Source of the DNA: JAWLHA01 sp041690535
Lineage (GTDB): Bacteria; Pseudomonadota; Gammaproteobacteria; Thiohalomonadales; Thiohalomonadaceae
Length of the DNA stretch: 18,605 bases
Assembly: GCA_041690535.1 (NCBI GenBank)
Contig: JAWLHA010000075.1
Span: forward strand, 1-18,605
Reading direction: 5' to 3'
The translations under genes were made by a program, and so were the position numbers. Within the stretch, counting starts at the first letter, position 1; every line of letters begins with the position of its first letter. The notes below the pieces were generated by a model. It was not told the DNA's origin, made no database searches, and was given only the letters and a program-made list of their open reading frames with translations. Positions 15,989-18,605 of the stretch are shown in pieces.

Positions 15989-16179
15989 GGGCCGTTCCCC
16001 TGCCGCTGGCGCCAGAACCCGAGCCCGATGAGCCCCAACCACAGCAGGTACGGCAGATACCACGGGCTGTCATCCGCCGCCCACCACTCCACCAGTGGCG
16101 AGATCAACAGAAAGAGGGCGAACAGGAACAGCAGGACCACCTTGTCGAGGGCGGACTCGCTTTCAGGCTTCGGCGTCAT
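15985..16179 (-). CDS. Small membrane protein upstream of cbrA (CbrX-like)
   Basis: The 64-aa protein has two hydrophobic helices (about 13-33 and 40-56) joined by an acidic/aromatic turn with WWAADDSPWY, then a short basic tail ending RQRQGNGP. Its stop overlaps the TTG start of cbrA by 4 bp. A small membrane ORF in the same place, overlapping cbrA, is known in Pseudomonas and called CbrX in P. putida. Identity here rests on position, size and topology, not on sequence recognition. Translational coupling of the kinase to this gene is the likely purpose of the overlap. The ribosome site before ATG 16179 is weak. Confidence 0.82.
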   Translation of the reverse strand: MTPKPESESALDKVVLLFLFALFLLISPLVEWWAADDSPWYLPYLLWLGLIGLGFWRQRQGNGP

Positions 16180-16199
16180 GGGCGCAGCTTATCAGGGAA

Positions 16200-16216
16200 T
16201 GTTACGAAATGTAACG
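16200..16216. promoter_or_regulatory. TGTTAC-N5-GTAAC palindrome before the cbrX-cbrA-cbrB operon
   Basis: TGTTAC (16200-16205) and GTAACG (16211-16216) are separated by 5 bases. This is the spacing and half-site found twice at 10205-10243, with only the last base differing. It lies 21 bp ahead of the CbrX-like start codon, where a bound regulator would cover the promoter or leader. Autoregulation by the CbrB-like protein, more likely repression than activation at this distance, is inferred. The remainder of the 98-bp gap (16180-16277) shows no sigma54 element. Confidence 0.6.
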
Positions 16217-16277
16217 CCCGCCGAGCGCTCAGCGCAGGTGGCGGGGGGCAGCGAACCGGCGTCGGGTGGAGGTGCAG

Positions 16278-16790
16278 CTAGTTCAGATAATCCACCAACA
16301 TGCCGGAGGTCTGACGGAGGCGAAAACTGAGCAGCTGGGCGATCTTCCACAACACATCAAAAGCAAGGCGTGGATGCTCCTCGCGCAGCCGATCGAAGCC
16401 CATGCGTGTCAGAAGAAGCAGGGTGGTCTCCTCACGAGTGATGACCGTGGCGGAGTGGGGCTGGGCATCGATAAGCGCCATCTCACCAATGCTCTTGCCG
16501 CCCCGGATGGTGGCCAGCCTGCGCTGCTCGCCCTCGTTGCGCTCCTTGAACACCTCCAGCTTGCCCTCGACGATGAGACACATGTAGCTGTCCCGCTTGC
16601 CTTCCCGCAGCAAAACGGTCTTCGGCGGGGCGCGGTAGGCCTGAACGTAGCCCGCAAGGATTTCGATCTCCCGATGCCCCAGCTCGCTGAACATCTGGAT
16701 GCTCTCGAGCATGGTACAGATCTCATCCCTGAAGGTGCTGCCAAAGCCGAGTTGCTCCAGTCCCTTCGGCAAATCGCTGTGGTCGATCAC
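16278..16790 (-). CDS. Stand-alone cyclic-nucleotide-binding-domain protein
   Basis: The 170-aa protein consists of a CRP-type cNMP-binding beta-barrel (about 30-130) with a short helical N-terminal part (1-29) and a C-terminal helix (about 133-168) resembling the CRP dimer helix. It has no helix-turn-helix after it, so it is not a complete CRP/FNR transcription factor. The phosphate-binding cassette reads GEMALIDAQPHSATV. The Glu is present but the Arg that contacts cAMP phosphate in CRP is His (H112), so the ligand is uncertain. It starts with GTG at 16790, overlapping the gluQ stop as GTGA, so it is cotranslated with gluQ. It stands between gluQ and the cbr operon, where Pseudomonas to my knowledge has no such gene. 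Confidence 0.88.
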   Translation of the reverse strand: MIDHSDLPKGLEQLGFGSTFRDEICTMLESIQMFSELGHREIEILAGYVQAYRAPPKTVLLREGKRDSYMCLIVEGKLEVFKERNEGEQRRLATIRGGKSIGEMALIDAQPHSATVITREETTLLLLTRMGFDRLREEHPRLAFDVLWKIAQLLSFRLRQTSGMLVDYLN

Positions 16791-17737
16791 GTGGGCGGCT
16801 CTTCTTTTGCGGAGTTCCGAGGATAGGGTTGCGTCAGACTACAGGGGACCGAGGCCAAATCCCAGTGCGCCGTGGCCCAGGTCAGCAGCTCTTCCGGGCT
16901 GCCCCCTTCGAGTTCGTCCGGGACGCGCTGCCCCAGAAAACGCAGGGCCTTGCTCAATGCCGGACTCGGGTTTGTTTCGTCCAGTGGGGGCGCGTGGGTC
17001 TGCTTGCTCAGCTTCTCTCCCACCTCGTTGACGGCAACGGGAAAATGGACGTAATCGGGGGTCGGCAGGTTCAGGTGGCGTTGCAGAAGGATTTGGCGCG
17101 GGGTCGAATCGAGCAGGTCGCTGCCCCGGACCACCTCGGTGATCCCCTGGTCGGCATCGTCGACCACCACCGCCAACTGGTAGGCGTACAGTCCGTCAGC
17201 CCGACGCACGACGAAGTCTCCCACACTGTTTTCCACGTCCTGGACCACTTTCCCTTGAAGCCGGTCCACAAACGCAATGTGGCTGCCCGCGGCGAGGGCC
17301 CTGATGGCCGTGCTGCGGTGGTGTCGTGGGGGGAGGTGCCGACACCTGCCGGGGTAGAGATGGGGTGGTCTTCCCAGGCGGGCGGCCTCCTCGGCCACCT
17401 CCTTTCGGGAGCAGGCGCAGTGAAAAGCCAGCCCCTCCCGCAGCAGGCGCTCCACGGCATCGCGGTAAGCCTCCAGCCGCGCGCTCTGGTAGCGCACCGG
17501 GCCGTCCCATGTGAGACCGTAGGCCTCCAGCGTCCGCAGGATGCGCCCGGCCGCCCCGGGCACCTCGCGGGGAGGGTCGAGATCCTCGATGCGCACCAGC
17601 CAGCGCCCTCCGGCGGACCTCGCCTGGAGGTAGCTGCCGAGCGCCGCCACCAGGGAGCCGAAGTGCAGGGGGCCGGTCGGGGAGGGGGCAAAGCGCCCGC
17701 AATAGCTCCCCCTCTGCATCAGGGCATGCTCGTTCAT
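16787..17737 (-). CDS. gluQ: Glutamyl-Q tRNA(Asp) synthetase
   Basis: The 316-aa truncated GluRS-like enzyme activates glutamate without tRNA and attaches it to the queuosine of tRNA-Asp. Class I signatures are FAPSPTGPLHFGSL (HIGH-like, 16-29) and KLSKQ (242-246). The zinc site is intact, with C107, C109, Y128 and C132 in the CxC...YxxxC arrangement of the family. The anticodon-binding domain of true GluRS is absent, as expected. The dksA-gluQ order is conserved in many gammaproteobacteria. The start at 17737 gives a normal N-terminus, but its ribosome site is weak; ATG 17719 is an alternative. The dksA terminator lies 29 bp upstream, so gluQ needs read-through or its own promoter. Confidence 0.95.
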   Translation of the reverse strand: MNEHALMQRGSYCGRFAPSPTGPLHFGSLVAALGSYLQARSAGGRWLVRIEDLDPPREVPGAAGRILRTLEAYGLTWDGPVRYQSARLEAYRDAVERLLREGLAFHCACSRKEVAEEAARLGRPPHLYPGRCRHLPPRHHRSTAIRALAAGSHIAFVDRLQGKVVQDVENSVGDFVVRRADGLYAYQLAVVVDDADQGITEVVRGSDLLDSTPRQILLQRHLNLPTPDYVHFPVAVNEVGEKLSKQTHAPPLDETNPSPALSKALRFLGQRVPDELEGGSPEELLTWATAHWDLASVPCSLTQPYPRNSAKEEPPT

Positions 17738-17765
17738 CTAAGCCGGCTCTCACCGGGTCGCAAAC

Positions 17766-17791
17766 AAAAAAGGGGCCCCAACAAGGCCCCC
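17766..17791 (-). terminator. Intrinsic terminator after dksA
   Basis: On the minus strand GGGGCC (17785-17790) and GGCCCC (17772-17777) form a GC stem around a 7-base loop, followed by six T residues (17766-17771). It begins 26 bases after the dksA stop and lies before gluQ. This is the only textbook Rho-independent terminator I find in the window. Incomplete termination here is known to couple dksA and gluQ expression in enterobacteria. Confidence 0.88.
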
Positions 17792-17816
17792 TCATGCTGT
17801 TCGGGGAGTCTGCGTA

Positions 17817-18332
17817 CTAACCCTGTTGGCGTTCCCTGATCTCATCCAGCGTTTTGCAGTCAATGCAAAGGTTGGCCGTGGGCCGCGCTTCCAGGCGCCG
17901 AATACCGATTTCGATACCGCACTGTTCGCAGTATCCGTATTCACCGGCATCGAGCATGTCCAGCGATTCCTTGATCTTCTTGATGAGCTTGCGCTCCCGA
18001 TCCCGGGTGCGCAGTTCCATCGTGAACTCAGATTCCTGAGTCGCGCGATCGTTCGGATCGGGGAAGTTCGCCGCCTCGTCCTGCATGTGGTGAACGGTAC
18101 GGTCGACTTCTTCCATCAGCTCCTTCTGCCAGGAGACAAGAATGTTGCGGAAGTGCTCCACCATCCCCGGGCTCATGTACTCCTCACCCTCGCCGGGATT
18201 GTAGGGCGTGAACTTCCGAAACCCATCCAGAACGCTGGTCGTGGCTTCAGCAGCTGCTTTTTCGGCGGCCCCTTTTGAAGGGCTGGCAGTCTTCTCCGCC
18301 GCCTGTGTCACTGCCGTTTTTTTCGTGGGCAT
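17817..18332 (-). CDS. dksA: RNA polymerase-binding transcription factor DksA
   Basis: The 171-aa DksA acts with ppGpp in the secondary channel of RNA polymerase to carry out the stringent response. The coiled coil tip has DPNDRA (D92, D95, A97), which matches the required DxxDxA. The zinc finger is complete (C135, C138, C156, C159) and the closing LEARPTANLCIDCK matches E. coli closely. An Ala/Lys/Thr-rich N-terminal extension of about 35 residues precedes the conserved part, compared with a shorter N-terminus in E. coli (151 aa). I start at ATG 18332 because GGGAGA lies 7-10 bases upstream; ATG 18374 overlaps the predicted promoter and is unlikely. Confidence 0.96.
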   Translation of the reverse strand: MPTKKTAVTQAAEKTASPSKGAAEKAAAEATTSVLDGFRKFTPYNPGEGEEYMSPGMVEHFRNILVSWQKELMEEVDRTVHHMQDEAANFPDPNDRATQESEFTMELRTRDRERKLIKKIKESLDMLDAGEYGYCEQCGIEIGIRRLEARPTANLCIDCKTLDEIRERQQG

Positions 18333-18373
18333 ACGCTCTCTCCCGCGTAGGCGTGTCAAAAACCGAGCGCGCA

Positions 18374-18402
18374 TCTATACCAGAACTCTCCAGAGCGCGC
18401 AA
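18374..18402 (-). promoter_or_regulatory. Sigma70-like promoter of dksA
   Basis: On the minus strand TTGCGC (18402-18397) and TATAGA (18379-18374) are separated by exactly 17 bases. The predicted start is near 18367, giving a leader of about 35 bases. The -35 box is a weak match. A GC-rich stretch between the -10 box and the start resembles the discriminators of stringently controlled promoters, which would fit feedback by DksA itself (inference). Confidence 0.5.
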
Positions 18403-18420
18403 TAAATTCGCAGTTCAGCG

Positions 18421-18483
18421 CAGGGTGAACGCATACTTACGTCACGGCCGTGCTGTGAGCGATGTAAGTCCTTGAAAGCAGGT
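18421..18483 (-). repeat. Dispersed intergenic repeat, right inverted copy
   Basis: This is the inverted partner of 39-90. Positions 18456-18483 match 39-66 perfectly over 28 bp, and 18421-18440 match 71-90 with one mismatch. The intervening 15 bases (18441-18455) hold the perfect palindrome CACGGCCGTG, absent from the left copy. It lies upstream of the dksA promoter, so both copies are intergenic and gene-adjacent. Confidence 0.75.
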
Positions 18484-18605
18484 ACGCTGTGAATACATCC
18501 CTGTACGCTCGACGGCCGCGGCCGCTTCGGGCATCCTGCCCTCCCGCGGCATAAGTGCGTCCTTGCACCAATCCATGCGGCCGTCGACCTGCTTTCAAGG
18601 ACTTA
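18465..18605. repeat. Long palindromic repeat element, cut by the window end
   Basis: The 19 bases at 18465-18483 are repeated in inverted orientation at 18587-18605. Inside them CGACGGCCGC (18510-18519) and GCGGCCGTCG (18577-18586) form a second perfect arm pair. The element is therefore an interrupted hairpin of at least 141 bp and probably continues past the window. The internal part, with GGATGTATTCACAGCG on the minus strand, has the look of intergenic repeats common in some halophilic or sulfur-oxidising gammaproteobacteria. No coding sequence is apparent. Confidence 0.6.

Noticed and set aside
15989..16063. ATG 16063 as the start of cbrA
   Set aside because: It adds 25 residues lying over the small membrane gene, with no ribosome site. 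TTG 15988 has AGGGGAA upstream, overlaps the previous stop by 4 bp and begins at the first helix.
39..18605. The recurring end repeats as a CRISPR array or transposon ends
   Set aside because: There are too few copies, no regular spacers, no cas or transposase genes, and the interval is filled by ordinary chromosomal genes.

Overview
The window is GC-rich, densely coded DNA of gammaproteobacterial type. All ten confident protein families match Gammaproteobacteria, and every gene I can support lies on the minus strand. The right half is recognisable as the Pseudomonas neighbourhood dksA - gluQ - small membrane ORF - cbrA - cbrB. The left half (VC_2705-type symporter with DUF4212, DUF294/CBS proteins, acs) and the dispersed palindromic repeats suggest a non-Pseudomonas lineage, perhaps close to Ectothiorhodospiraceae/Chromatiales. 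That placement is inference.

Layout from right to left, which is the direction of transcription. (1) A dispersed repeat and sigma70-like promoter precede dksA, which ends in a good intrinsic terminator. (2) gluQ overlaps by 4 bp a stand-alone cyclic-nucleotide-binding-domain protein. (3) After a gap holding a TGTTAC-N5-GTAAC palindrome comes a four-gene chain in which every junction is a 4-bp stop/start overlap: a 64-aa membrane protein (CbrX-like), an SSS-transporter-fused histidine kinase (CbrA), a sigma54-activating response regulator (CbrB) and a 144-aa protein of unknown function. (4) A YcgR-type PilZ protein follows. (5) An intergenic region carries a near-consensus sigma54 promoter and, upstream of it, five TGTTAC/GTAACA half-sites at exact 11-bp steps. 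It drives a cNMP/CBS/DUF294 protein, a DUF4212 small subunit and a large sodium:solute symporter. (6) After a twin-hairpin repeat comes a second DUF294 protein and a DEDDh-type exonuclease. (7) A 113-bp symmetric inverted repeat and two operator-like palindromes lie ahead of acs (acetyl-CoA synthetase). (8) Last is a PEBP/YbhB protein, followed by another copy of the end repeat.

How the parts may work together (inference): the CbrAB-like pair probably senses nutrient or carbon status and activates the sigma54 promoter of the DUF294-DUF4212-symporter operon. The same palindrome in front of its own operon points to autoregulation. The symporter would import a short organic acid such as acetate, which Acs then activates. 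The window also holds three cyclic-nucleotide-binding-domain proteins, one PilZ (c-di-GMP) protein and DksA, an unusual density of second-messenger-linked genes. The CrcZ small RNA and pcnB that follow cbrB in Pseudomonas are not seen here. The best candidate for something new is the phased half-site array with its sigma54 promoter, which links a CbrB-type regulator to an acetate-type symporter operon.
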